Shown here piece by piece: positions 1 to 12,101 of a stretch of 64,000 nt of DNA (the first letter of the stretch is position 1; the number at the start of each line of letters is the position of its first letter). Both the position numbers and the translations under genes were made by a program. The notes beneath the pieces were generated by a model. The model made no database searches. It was not told the DNA's origin and saw nothing but the letters and a program-made list of their open reading frames with translations. Source of the DNA: Cyrtodaria siliqua (taxonomy: Eukaryota > Mollusca > Bivalvia > Adapedonta > Hiatellidae); assembly GCA_037043455.1 (NCBI GenBank), contig JAWPHD010001126.1, positions 62,001 through 126,000 of the forward strand, written 5' to 3'.

Positions 1-117
1 TAGGGGGGTCTGGGGGCATGCCCCCCCTGGGGCTAATTGCGTTCCTAGAATGGCTTTGGTGCCTGTTGACATATGTTTAATATATATTTGAACACATTTT
101 GTACCAAATTTATTATG
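1..117. other. window start, GC-rich repeat edge then AT-rich sequence
   Basis: The first 32 bases (taggggggtctgggggcatg and on) resemble the stretch at 8016-8038 (gctaggggggtccgggggcc), so this looks like the edge of a dispersed repeat. No coding signal is seen. Confidence 0.4.
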
Positions 118-407
118 AGGCCAAAAATAAAATTATGTTTGTTTCCCCTTCCCGACCGACCCACCGAAATTGCCGCGACCCGAATTATTTTTTCGACACT
201 GGCGAAAAAAAATTTTTTTTTTTTTTTTTTTTTTTTAATTTTTTTTTTTTGTATAGGGTGGGTACGAGTGTCTGACAAAAGAATGTATTCCAGTTTTGAT
301 CTCAAATAAAAGAAATGAAATAAAAAAAATATTTTACCTACCTACCTACCCAACCCTTTTTTGCATGGGTCGGGAAGGGGAAACAAACATAATTTTATTT
401 TTGGCCT
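118..407. repeat. foldback element with 40-bp perfect inverted repeats
   Basis: Positions 118-157 and 368-407 are perfect reverse complements over 40 bases (arm begins aggccaaaaataaaattatg). The 210-bp spacer holds a T-rich run (about 210-250) and an acct microsatellite (about 337-352). This is typical of a MITE or foldback element. No target duplication was identified. Confidence 0.75.
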
Positions 408-644
408 GATTTTGAAAATAATGTGAAGGCCCGGGCCTTCGTGCCTATTACGTAGCTAAGCACTGGCCATTTATAACGAAAATGTTAGTGAATTTATAAT
501 TGGAACTCGAATAGCATCATTATTAAGTAATTTATTTAGATTGAACTGACAGGTATAATGTCCTTACTTCATGTCTATATGGAGTGATACAAGGTGCCCC
601 CCTGAGGACTTTCAAATTAAACATATTGTATTTTATTTTTCCAG

Positions 645-1948
645 GTACAAAGGGCCACAAAGCATCTGACCCAGGGTATGTACCATCTGTCTTCCCATGG
701 CACAAGAAAGTAACACCACGCGTAAGCCACACCTCAAGCGGCCCAGTTGTGTCTCCACTTCCAGAGAAAAGCAGCAACCGAAAGAGACCCTTAGAAGCTT
801 CATCCAAGAAGGCTAAACGTCGATGTTTGGATTATACCGAATCGAAGGTCCCGGTTACCACACCACAACCAACAAGTCACGACTATCTCACAACTTGTGT
901 CGAGGACTGTGCTTCTATTAATAAATATCTTGAAGAGATACAAGAAAAAGTTGACAACTTGGAAAAGAAAGCAGAAATGGCTGAAATATATAGATCCCAA
1001 TTACTGGAGTTAAACCAAATTAAAGACAATCCGAAACAAGTGCAGTTTTGGACAGGCTTCCCAAATTATGGAACAATGTTCGCGCTATATGAATTTCTTC
1101 AACCAAGAGCTCAAAACATGAAGTACTGGCGAGGTAGTAACACAACTTCATCCGAGCACTTTTCAAAGAGCTTTTCAAACAAGCCTGGGCCTGAACGGAA
1201 GCTCTCTCTTATTGATGAGTTTTTCTTAACTATGGTACGTTTAAAGGTTGGGCTTCTTACAGAAGACCTTGCACAACGTTTTGCAGTTAGTGTTGGAACA
1301 GTGTCATCAATTGTGACTTCGTGGGTGAACTTAATGTACACCGACTTGAAGCTTATATGCGAACTACCATCTCGCGACGTTACAAATAACAATCAATCAC
1401 ACGCTATTGGATCATACACTGACGTGCAGGTCATTCTTGATTGTACCGAGTTGTTTGTGCAGAACCCGAGTAAGCTAGATGCGCGAAAACAGCTGTTTTC
1501 TAACTACAAACACCATATCACGTACAAGTTTCTTGTTGGCATTAGCCCACAGATGGGTGTGACCTATGTGAGACGGATGTATGGCGGACGTGCATCGGAT
1601 AAGTTTATTACACCAGACTGTGATGACTTACTTCTAAACCTGGAGAAGGGCAAGGGTTCTGTCATGGCTGACAGAGGATTCTTGGTCGAGGGCATTCTTA
1701 GTGACATGGGCGTTAAGCTTCATATGCCCTCATTTAAGGGTAGAGACAGGCCACAGCTAAGTGCAGCAGAAGGTGCCACTTCAGAAAATATTTCGACTGT
1801 TAGAATACACATTGAGCGCGCTATTCAGCGGATTAAAACCTACCATATTCTAGATGGGGAGTTAAAACTGTCTATGAAAGAGGTAGCTGAGCAAGTATTT
1901 ACAGTCTGCGCCTACTTGGTTAATTTTCAAGCGCCAATTGTTAGATAA
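645..1948 (+). CDS. ISL2EU-type DDE transposase, terminal exon
   Basis: This is the last exon of a DDE transposase of the DDE_Tnp_4 / ISL2EU kind. A splice acceptor (ttatttttccag) precedes 645, and the frame runs open to TAA at 1946-1948. In the order read from 584, a coiled coil lies near residues 105-145, followed by a helix-turn-helix-like segment (LTEDLAQRFAVS, about 224-236). The catalytic triad is Asp286 in VILDCTE, Asp363 in VMADRGF and Glu411 in HIERAIQRIK. The start (DPGYVPSVFPW) looks like the end of the THAP domain that usually opens these transposases. No THAP exon was found between 1 and 644, so the 5' end is missing or outside the window. It faces the nuclease gene at 3056-6025, which these elements also encode. 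The exon itself is unbroken. Confidence 0.8.
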
Positions 1949-3055
1949 TAACTGTTTTAAGTTTAACTGAAATATTAAAGGCACAACTCGGATTGAGATA
2001 ATTGAATTGAATAATTAAAGTCATTTCAACACATTTTAGGTTATTTAATGACTTTTCCAGTTTAATGTGTGAATATGGTAGGTTTTAATCTGCTGAACCT
2101 CAAAATGATTCAAACTGAGTAGAACCACCGTCCGTCCGCAAGTAACCGGAAACTTTCTCACATAAAGTTTTCAGAGCCAGCCGGGCTCGAACCTACAACC
2201 TTAGCGAGTAATCTTGAGACGAAGATCGGTGCCTTAGACCACTCAGCCTTGGAGGACCCTGGAAGGTTCATTTTAAAATCACAGGATTTATCCATAGAAA
2301 CATACTCACTTTCAAACCATTATTTTAAAAAGTAAATTATATAATTTTCTGTCTTGAAAACATAAAAGTTAAAATTCTTCATCTAATTCAAGTAATTATT
2401 TATCATGTCTAAGAATGAGTATGTGTCTATAGGATGTAATGAATATGGAAAAAACACAGGTTATATATAAATTTGAGATGTTATATTGTTTATCCATTTT
2501 TTAAGTCTATTGTTGTAATCATACATGATATAGAACAAATATTATGAAAAATAATAATATTTATTACTACAGAACAGCTTTGAAGTCATTTCTTTAAATT
2601 GATAAGAATATGAACAATCAAATTCTGAATCTTGTGTGGTCCCCCACTTATGGGGTCTATCTCTAACTGGTTTGAAAAGAAGGTCAAACTTAAGAATAAG
2701 AGGTCAAGGTCACGAGGTCAAAACTTATAGATTTGAAAAGGTGTTGTCGCAGGTAATGCACACATGAAATATATCATATATGAAAGCCCTATCTCCTTTA
2801 AGTTAAAAATTAGGTTCTTGTGAAAGGACAAACAGATCATGAATGATATAATAGACTGTAAAGTCTATACAAAGAATTTCAATTTAAAAATCATAATCAT
2901 TCCACTACAGCACTGACAAAATGACTTAAAACGCTACCGCAAAGGCAAGAATGCCATAATATCCATCTATAATTAAATATTATTTAATTTACAAAGGTTA
3001 CCAACCATAATTTTTACATAATAGAGTCTACATCTGCAATTTTGAATTTAACTTA
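1949..3055. other. AT-rich non-coding stretch between the two transposon genes
   Basis: No open frame with coding character is seen. It contains one tRNA-like sequence (2174-2257) and a short direct run ccgtccgtccgc near 2129. The rest is unremarkable. Confidence 0.5.
2174..2257 (-). repeat. tRNA-like sequence (SINE head or tRNA pseudogene)
   Basis: On the minus strand there is an A-box-like ggctgagtggtctaaggc and a B-box-like ggttcgagccc, spaced as in a type II (Ser/Leu) tRNA. The anticodon stem-loop does not close with a normal 7-base loop, and no 3' SINE body is recognised. A pseudogene or SINE head is more likely than a working tRNA. Confidence 0.5.
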
Positions 3056-6025
3056 TTAGTAAAATCCATTTTCAATAACCAAATTTTCCTTGTCTGGATG
3101 CACTTCGCGACACTTCTTGCATGCATATTTTGTTTTTAAATTGTTTGGTTTTCTTCGAAAACCTTCACAAAAGTAATGGTAATGTGTATTTGGTCCACAT
3201 ACTAAATTTGCATCACACATTATTAATTTTCCTTTGATACGAGAAAAACTAGGAGCTCTGTCGTCTTTACAGTAGCTCGAGCAACCAAGGAAACAGCTGG
3301 ATGTATCATTGTCTACAGTTGGTGTGGTTACAATGCTGACTGTATCTGACTACTTAGTGGTTCATCATCAGCAGTTGTTTCAGAACTAATCGACTCAGAT
3401 TCTGACTCGTCACTCGCGTCTGATACCATAACTACATTTTCAGTAGATTTTTGTCGACAGTTTTTAATTTTTTCAGTTAATATTTCTCGCACAATAAAAT
3501 CATTGAAGAAGGTAATCATGCTTGGGTATAATTCTGACTCCCAATAGTCACTGTCATATCTAACTTGAATAACACAATATCCCTTTTTGGTCCAAATTAG
3601 CAATTCAGCTTCAGATTCATGCGCTATTGCCTGTTGAAGAGTTATCTGCTCCAGATAACCCCTCGATGATCCCTTTTTGACAATAAATTTCTCACCGTCA
3701 CTCTCAACATAGTCCAACTTTCCCATTTTAAGAAGCTCTTGTGGATCCTCCTTTCTATATTTATAGGGGCATTTTACTTCCACTAATTTATTGCCGTGAC
3801 AACTACACATTATAATTGCATCTGGACTTACTCTAATAAATGGACTATTGGGATGCACTAATAATCCGGGTCTTAACAACTCAACATTTTTATGTGTCTT
3901 TGAAAAATCACGTTTGTACAGCTGCAGTGCAGTATCTTCCTTTTTAAGCCCCCATGCTAAGGCTGGCACTTTTTTGGATAATTCTTTATTGAGGTCATAC
4001 TGCATTATATCACTCACAATGTTATCAGGATTTGCCTTTCGAGTAGCCAAGAATTTATGTATTTTGCCAACTTTGCTTCCTGTTATAGCTCCTTTTCTCT
4101 GATCGAACCAGCTGTCGCATGAAGATTGTTCCTTCGTTAGCCGTTCAATCTCACTTATTTCATCAAGACTGAATGTAATCGATTTAATAAATTTTTGTTT
4201 TTCGTCACTGTAATTACTGTCGTTGACAGATTTAAGTACAGCATGTGGAAATCTGTATAATGGTAATGGATAAGATGTAACGCAAACTTCTGATGAAATC
4301 GCAATATCATGATCCAAACACCGATTCGGCAAATTAAGTTGAACTTGGGGTTCTTGTTGCTCTGATGTTTTGAAGCGTTTAGTGTCAATTATGTTCACAA
4401 CTGGCGGCATAGTACTTCGCTTGTTGGCATTCCTGACGTCAAATATCAGCTTCAGAACACGTTGGTAGTCCTCCTCTGGTGTCAATGTTGGCGCTACCTG
4501 TGGCGCGTAATTGCTGACTGAAGGTCTACTGCGAACTTCACCTGAAATATAATTGTCTACATCGGTTACAAAATTGGTTTTACATTAACATTGTTAGTAA
4601 CATTCTGAAATATTTTCGATTTTAATTTATATCCTTGGCCTTCACTTTTGAAAAAGTAACAGCAAGTCAATCTTTTTTTTTAAGAGATCTCCAAAGGGGA
4701 AAACAAAAAGGTCAAAACAGTGTGGGCTTGTGTTTTTTTTCCAGAAAATAGCTTACTGTGCGCTTATAGGAGCATGTGCCGTTAATGGGGCGAATACAGT
4801 ATATAAAATAAGTAAAGCAACATGACTTTGTATACTGATTGATTTTTAAAAAAAAATGACAATATACCTTCTTTGATGGTGATCTCTTCTACAATTTTTG
4901 GTGTAACATGGGCGCCTTTTGCTTTGGTCCATTCGCAAAGTACATCAGTACATGACTGGTCTTCTGGCAGGGAGTCCACACCATCTGCTACTAACTCACT
5001 TAGCAAAAACAAGAGGGCTCCAACATGTGAACAGGCCTGACCTCTCCTGAAATAAAATAAACAATTAATAAAACTTAAGCATTTATTGATTACATTGAAT
5101 CAACGTTATTATCAATTCTATTAGAATTGTCTTGCACTAAAAAACCTGCATAACGGTTATTAACATTGTGCCGGTAATCTTTAGATAAAAAAATAAATTA
5201 AGCAATACTGTAAATTATTGATCTAGCAGATGGCTCGTCTAAACTGAAATTACATCCATGGCATATTATTATCGGATTCATTTTTAGTGTAGGCCGCCCA
5301 ATTGGTTAACCACTTAATATAATAAGAACGTGATTTTAGTATTAATTTTATTTATACATGATCGACTGATTTATACAATTGATAATCATAAATGTACTAC
5401 GATATACATACCCAACCGTGCATATGCAGAAAGCCCCGTAAGGATCCCCAGTTGACTTGTCAAGAATGACATGAAGCCACTTAACACGTCTTGTTTCTGT
5501 ACTCTAAGACGGCAGACACTGTGCCTTCACCACACAAAATGTTTTGCTAGCTGGCATGGGATGAAATGCCAAGTTGTTTATGTGCTTAGCATTCAAGTGT
5601 TCGTAAGATCTAGTAAGTTTGTATCTCTTAAGACTAGCTTTCGTGAACTCTGGATTGTCACTGGCCAATAGATACTTCTTCACCGTCCCAACATCCAACT
5701 CCGGTATGTCACTTGTGTTCTTTGTCCAACCATTTAAGGCCTGTATATAGGCTGCAGTTAACTGTTCGTACTCGCGCAACTCTAGTTTGTCTAAACAATG
5801 GTCACTTAACTTGGGTTTGGCTTCAACACGGCCTTCCTTTTTGGATCCTGTTGTTGAAATACCAAGTGTATCACAGAGTAAAATTTCCAACGAATCTCTT
5901 CCAATGTTCTGAGTTTTTACATCAGCATCTTTACAAAAGCACAACAATTGTTGATATGATAATGCTTTTACATCATTAAAACTACGGGGTGTTGGTGGTA
6001 ACGACCTTTTGCGTTTGGAAGTCAT
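3056..6025 (-). pseudogene. SWIM zinc finger / YqaJ nuclease gene of the ISL2EU element, broken
   Basis: The three exons join in frame. Exon 1 is 5412-6025 (ATG at 6025, donor GG|gtatgt), exon 2 is 4868-5046, and exon 3 is 4541 down to 3328. Exon 1 ends in FCICTVG and exon 2 begins with GQACSHVGALLF, which together form a SWIM CxC...CxH finger. Exon 3 has YqaJ nuclease motifs: WFDQRKGAITGSKVG, SPDAII and LVEVKCPYKYR. Two lesions are visible. One is an in-frame TAG at 5504-5506, with homologous-looking sequence on both sides. The other is a frame change just before the TAA at 3328-3330: a shifted frame from about 3345 to the TAA at 3056-3058 encodes a PHD-like zinc finger (CFLGCSSYC, LIMCDANLVC, HYHYFC, YACKKC). 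YqaJ folds are exonuclease/recombinase domains; pairing with a DDE transposase is characteristic of ISL2EU elements. Confidence 0.75.
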
Positions 6026-6280
6026 GATTAATACCCAGAACTAAGTCTTTTACTCTTTATTCACTATTTATAAACATTACCCCACCCACTCTATTTCACT
6101 GTATGTCAAAACTTAAACACACAATTTACATCTATAGTCCTATTATTGAGAACAATTTGTATTAAAATATATATCTATATGATATAAAATCAAATTCAGT
6201 ATTATATATGTATACGTGGAACACTATTTATCGGAAATATACGGCGTTATAGAATCTAAACTTGCGTTTTTACTTCCTTG
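6026..6280. other. intergenic spacer
   Basis: AT-rich sequence between the start of the nuclease gene and the stop of the OTU exon. The transposon end should lie here or beyond, but no matching inverted terminus was found. Confidence 0.4.
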
Positions 6281-7209
6281 TTATCGGTAAACCGGATCTA
6301 CTCCAACGCGCGTTGCATTGTGGGAAACCCTGAAATCGAGTATAGGTCTGTTAAGTCTGCTGGTATATATTGTTATGTTTTTCATTAACAGATTTGCAGT
6401 GGCTAGCGGAAGGACATCCGTCATTTCGACATTCCAATTTCCATCTTGTCCTAAAATGTTGACCACCTTTCCATAATTTTCAGACATTTCCAATTCATCT
6501 TGCGCATGTTTTTTGGAAATATAGCCGATGTAATGTCTTCCATTTTCAGTTAGGTGTGTACATAGTTTTGTCCTGAGTTCAGTAACAGTCATTTCTATAC
6601 CGATTTGGTGAATTATAGCATTGAAAAAACAGTTTCCATCTGGTTGTATCAGTTTCCTCTCTAGTACATTACTACTAAGAAGATTCGTAATTCTTCTTTC
6701 GGAAAATCCTTTTAACATTGTATTTAAATCATGTTCAGCTTTACTTTTCTGCAAAAATTCTTGAAGTTCTGTGTCTTGAGGCTCTGTGGCACTTCCAGTT
6801 GCAGTAGATGTAACATTGGTTTGTATCTTTGGTTTATTTCTATCATACTGCTGTCCCTGCTCTCGTTTCAAACTCATCTGGAGCTGGCTTGTCCATCGTA
6901 CACTCCTCTGGGACTGGCTGGTTCGTAACAACCTCATCTGGGTCCGGCTGATCCATCGTACACTCCTCTGGGACCGGCTGATCCATCGTACACTCCCCTG
7001 GGACCGACTGATCCATCTTACCCTCCTGTGGGACCGGCTGATCCATCGTACACTCCTCTGGGACCGGCTGATCCATTGTACACTCCTCTGGGACCGGCTG
7101 ATCATAGCAACCTCATCTGGGGCCGGCTGGATCATAGCAACATCATCTGGGGCCGGCTGATTTATAGCAACCTCATCTGGGGCCGGTTGGTGCATAGCCG
7201 CCTCGTTAT
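6281..7209 (-). CDS. OTU-domain protein, exon with N-terminal decapeptide repeats
   Basis: OTU domains are cysteine deubiquitinases. The catalytic-loop motif QPDGNCFFNAI is at about residues 184-194, counting from the first ATG in the exon, with Cys189. The expected C-terminal catalytic His motif is not seen before the stop at 6281-6283, so the domain may be truncated. The first 110 residues derive from a 30-bp tandem repeat (6860-7200). It first reads as xxQPAPDEVA, then slips frame and reads RSVRWISRSQ. In the other minus frame (6843-7076) the same DNA reads MDQPVPEECT, so two offsetting frameshifts are likely. An acceptor (atttcag) lies before 7209. A small upstream exon ending at 7399 (donor G|gtataatc, reading LLNAGNEEEN) keeps phase with it. 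The N-terminus beyond that is unresolved. Confidence 0.6.
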
Positions 7210-7722
7210 CTGAAATTAATAAAATATTTAATATTAAACGTTATTACATGGGTTTAATCAATTTGAAATTGATTATCTTGATGTATATACAAAATTATTA
7301 AACATATTATTTATTGCATAAAAAAATTAACCATTGCACAAATATACCCAAACATTATATATTGCAGTATGATTGTATTAATGACAATATGATTATACCA
7401 TTCTCTTCTTCATTTCCTGCATTCAGCAAGTTTAACAATAAATGAAATGAATTGGGTTTTAAGGCGTACCACCACATGAAAGGTTATATGGCGCCTAACA
7501 GGCATGAACATGCCATTCTCATCCTCCATGTACATCAAGATAAAATATGGAGTATGGGCCTAGGACCTTCTCACCCTGAACTGCGGAGTTGCTGCAAATT
7601 CTATTGTAGACACTCCATTTACACTGGAGCAACGTTTATTGTTTTTCTGCCACTGCTCTTAGTGATGTGAGTGAGATGGCACCTGAAACAATGCAGGGGT
7701 CATGATGAAGACCTTTAATGAG
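7210..7722. other. intron and dispersed-repeat sequence upstream of the OTU exon
   Basis: Contains the small candidate exon ending at 7399 (minus strand). From about 7460 it holds sequence such as ccaccacatgaaaggttata that reads like a dispersed repeat rather than coding DNA. Confidence 0.4.
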
Positions 7723-7953
7723 CATGAACAAAAAATGGCAAAATGAATATGATTTGGAGTTGTGGGAGGGAGGGTGTGATGGTGGGGAAGGGGGTTCCTA
7801 CCCCTCTGCATGTGACGGTGTGTTTGCAGTGGTTGTATTCTACCCCGGCAACCACACGGACAATAATTATGAGACTTTTGAGACTGTTTCATTACTTGTC
7901 AAACTGTCTTAAATGTAAATATTTGTCTTCTATTTATATTGCTCTTTGTTGAG
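7723..7953. repeat. dispersed repeat, copy 1 of a pair
   Basis: Starts atgaacaaaaaatggcaaaa and ends at tgctctttgttgaga. It matches 16206-16438 closely throughout (including ttctaccccggcaaccaca). The pair differs mainly in a G/T-rich middle part. Confidence 0.8.
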
Positions 7954-8489
7954 ATGAAAGTGCCCCAAAGGGAAAAAACCTGAAACAAATTTTGGCCAGT
8001 GCCATAGGGACTGGCCCCGCTAGGGGGGTCCGGGGGCCCAGAATTGTTTTGATTTCTAGATGCTCTGAGATGCAATCTGGAGCTCTTTTGGGACCCCTTT
8101 AGCTGCTGAAAATTTCAACTAATTTAAAGGGAATTAAAAAAACACACACATTTTTACCAGATATATCAAGATATCTACCTTGAGTGAAGGTAAAATTAAG
8201 ATTAAAAAGATTAAAAACAAAACATTGTGGACAGAACAAAGTAAAAGTATTTCAATATTTTAGTATGATAAAATTGTTTTAAATATTAAATACTCAGAGT
8301 CAGACTCACCAAACTACTTGTCAGATCTTGTCAGGCTTAACTTGTCTAGTCTCATAGTATCCATATTCACAATATTCGACATCTCTCAATCTGTAGTTTT
8401 ACTTCTCAGTTTTCTTGCCACAGTCCACTTGTAATAACTATATACAGTTGTGTAGTCACAATATACACAGTTCTTGACACAGTTCAATA
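7954..8489. other. non-coding, repeat edge
   Basis: Contains gctaggggggtccgggggcc (8019-8038), similar to the window start. The rest is AT-rich with no coding signal. Confidence 0.4.
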
Positions 8490-11400
8490 TATATATATAC
8501 ACAGTCTGTCCCACACCCATCACCCAGTTCACTATATACACAGTCTGTCCCACACCCATCACCCAGTTCACTATATACACAGTCTGTCCCACACCTATCA
8601 CCCAGTTCACTATATACACAGTCTGTCCCACACCCATCACCCAGTTCACTATATACACAGTCTGTCCCACACCTATCACCCAGTTCACTATATACACAGT
8701 CTGTCCCACACCTATCTCCCAGTTCACTATATACACAGTCTGTCCCACACCCATCACCCAGTTCACTATATACACAGTCTGTCCCACACCCATCACCCAG
8801 TTCACTATATACACAGTCTGTCCCACACCTATCACCCAGTTCACTATATACACAGTCTGTCCCACACCTATCTCCCAGTTCACTATATACACAGTCTGTC
8901 CCACACCCATCACCCAGTTCACTATATACACAGTCTGTCCCACACCCATCACCCAGTTCACTATATACACAGTCTGTCCCACACCTATCACCCAGTTCAC
9001 TATATACACAGTCTGTCCCACACCTATCACCCAGTTCACTATATACACAGTCTGTCCCACACCCATCACCCAGTTCACTATATACACAGTCTGTCCCACA
9101 CCTATCACCCAGTTCACTATATACACAGTCTGTCCCACACCTATCACCCAGTTCACTATATACACAGTCTGTCCCACACCTATCACCCAGTTCACTATAT
9201 ACACAGTCTGTCCCACACCTATCACCCAGTTCACTATATACACAGTCTGTCCCACACCTATCACCCAGTTCACTATATACACAGTCTGTCCCACACCTAT
9301 CACCCAGTTCACTATATACACAGTCTGTCCCACACCTATCACCCAGTTCACTATATACACAGTCTGTCCCACACCTATCACCCAGTTCACTATATACACA
9401 GTCTGTCACCCAGTTCACTATATACACAGTCTGTCACCCAGTTCACTATATACACAGTCTGCCACCCAGTTCACTATATACACAGTCTGTCACCCAGTTC
9501 ACTATATACACAGTCTGTCACCCAGTTCACTATATACACAGTCTGTCACCCAGTTCACTATATACACAGTCTGTCACCCAGTTCACTATATACACAGTCT
9601 GTCACCCAGTTCACTATATACACAGTCTGTCACCCAGTTCACTATATACACAGTCTGTCACCCAGTTCACTATATACACAGTCTGTCACCTATATACACA
9701 GTCTGTCACCCAGTTCACTATATACACAGTCTGTCACCCAGTTCACTATATACACAGTCTGTCACCCAGTTCACTATATACACAGTCTGTCACCCAGTTC
9801 ACTATATACACAGTCTGTCACCCAGTTCACTATATACACAGTCTGTCACCCAGTTCACTATATACACAGTCTGTCACCCAGTTCACTATATACACAGTCT
9901 GTCCCACACCTATCACCCAGTTCACTATATACACAGTCTGTCCCACACCTATCACCCAGTTCACTATATACACAGTCTGTCCCACACCTATCACCCAGTT
10001 CACTATATACACAGTCTGTCCCACACCCATCACCCAGTTCACTATATACACAGTCTGTCCCACACCCATCACCCAGTTCACTATATACACAGTCTGTCCC
10101 ACACCTATCACCCAGTTCACTATATACACAGTCTGTCCCATACCTATCACCCAGTTCACTATATACACAGTCTGTCCCACACCCATCACCCAGTTCACTA
10201 TATACACAGTCTGTCCCACACCCATCACCCAGTTCACTATATACACAGTCTGTCCCACACCTATCACCCAGTTCACTATATACACAGTCTGTCTCACACC
10301 TATCACCCAGTTCACTATATACACAGTCTGTCCCACTCCCATCACCCAATTCACTATATACACAGTCTGTCCCACTCCCATCACCCAGTTCACTATATAC
10401 ACAGTCTGTCCCACACCTATCACCCAATTCACTATATACACAGTCTGTCCCACACCTATCACCCAATTCAATATATACACAGTCTGTCCCACACCTATCA
10501 CCCAGTTCACTATATACACAGTCTGTCCCACACCTATCACCCAATTCACTATATACACAGTCTGTCCCACACCTATCACCCAGTTCACTATATACACAGT
10601 CTGTCCCACACCTATCACCCAGTTCACTATATACACAGTCTGTCCCACACCTATCACCCAGATCACTATATACACAGTCTGTCCCACACCTATCACCCAG
10701 TTCACTATATACACAGTCTGTCCCACACCTATCACCCAGTTCACTATATACACAGTCTGTCCCACACCTATCACCCAATTCACTATATACACAGTCTGTC
10801 CCACTCCCATCACCCAGTTCACTATATACACAGTCTGTCCCACTCCCATCACCCAATTCACTATATACACAGTCTGTCCCACACCTATCACCCAATTCAC
10901 TATATACACAGTCTGTCCCACACCTATCACCCAATTCACTATATACACAGTCTGTCCCACACCTATCACCCAATTCACTATATACACAGTCTGTCCCACA
11001 CCTATCACCCAATTCACTATATACACAGTCTGTCCCACACCCATCACCCAGTTCACTATATACACAGTCTGTCCCACACCCATCACCCAGTTCACTATAT
11101 ACACAGTCTGTCCCACACCTATCACCCAGTTCACTATATACACAGTCTGTCTCACACCTATCACCCAGTTCACTATATACACAGTCTGTCCCACTCCCAT
11201 CACCCAATTCACTATATACACAGTCTGTCCCACTCCCATCACCCAGTTCACTATATACACAGTCTGTCCCACACCTATCACCCAATTCACTATATACACA
11301 GTCTGTCCCACACCTATCACCCAATTCAATATATACACAGTCTGTCCCACACCTATCACCCAGTTCACTATATACACAGTCTGTCCCACACCTATCACCC

Positions 11401-12095
11401 AATTCACTATATACACAGTCTGTCCCACACCTATCACCCAGTTCACTATATACACAGTCTGTCCCACACCTATCACCCAGTTCACTATATACACAGTCTG
11501 TCCCACACCTATCACCCAGATCACTATATACACAGTCTGTCCCACACCTATCACCCAGTTCACTATATACACAGTCTGTCCCACACCTATCACCCAGTTC
11601 ACTATATACACAGTCTGTCCCACACCTATCACCCAATTCACTATATACACAGTCTGTCCCACTCCCATCACCCAGTTCACTATATACACAGTCTGTCCCA
11701 CTCCCATCACCCAATTCACTATATACACAGTCTGTCCCACACCTATCACCCAATTCACTATATACACAGTCTGTCCCACACCTATCACCCAATTCACTAT
11801 ATACACAGTCTGTCCCACACCTATCACCCAATTCACTATATACACAGTCTGTCCCACACCTATCACCCAATTCACTATATACACAGTCTGTCCCACACCC
11901 ATCACCCAGTTCACTATATACACAGTCTGTCCCACACCTATCACCCAGTTCACTGTATACACAGTCTGTCCCACTCCCATCACCCAGTTCACTATATACA
12001 CAGTCTGTCCCACACTTATCACCCAGTTCACTATATACACAGTCTGTCCCACACCCATCACCCAGTTCACAATATACACAGTCTGTCCCACACAC
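8490..12095. repeat. 39-bp minisatellite with a 28-bp central block and higher-order repeat
   Basis: About 100 tandem units share cagttcactatatacacagt. From about 8490 to 9400 the unit is 39 bp (about 23 units). From about 9400 to 9900 it is 28 bp, lacking 11 bp (cccacacctat); one unit near 9687 is only about 20 bp. From about 9900 to 12095 it is 39 bp again (about 56 units). Variants (ctat/ccat, cagt/caat, cacac/cactc) recur with an 858-bp period (22 units): for instance ctcacacc at 10293 and 11151 with the same following order. Because 39 is divisible by 3, long open frames appear on both strands; I read them as by-products. The array stops a few bases short of the hAT gene's stop codon. 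Confidence 0.95.
10175..11880. repeat. two 858-bp higher-order copies within the minisatellite
   Basis: The order of unit variants from about 10175 to 11030 repeats from about 11033 to 11880. It includes rare forms such as cagatcactatat (near 10660 and 11518) and caattcaatatat (near 10465 and 11323), each 858 bp apart. This implies a block duplication of 22 units. Confidence 0.85.
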
Positions 12096-12101
12096 ATCAC
12101 T

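Larger units (their letters stand above)
645..6025. mobile_element. ISL2EU-type two-gene DNA transposon (internal part)
   Basis: A DDE transposase on + and a SWIM/YqaJ nuclease on - converge. From established knowledge, ISL2EU-type elements encode this pair. Terminal inverted repeats were not located, so the limits given are coding limits only. The nuclease gene carries a stop and a frameshift, so the copy is probably non-autonomous or dead. Confidence 0.65.

Noticed and set aside
73..309. Open frames over the poly-T region
   Set aside because: Low-complexity translation (poly-Phe/poly-Lys) inside a foldback element.
2174..2257. Functional tRNA-Leu/Ser gene
   Set aside because: A and B boxes are fair but the anticodon arm does not fold with a 7-base loop.
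9400..9900. CRISPR-like array of 28-bp repeats
   Set aside because: Units are directly adjacent with no unique spacers, and the genome is eukaryotic.
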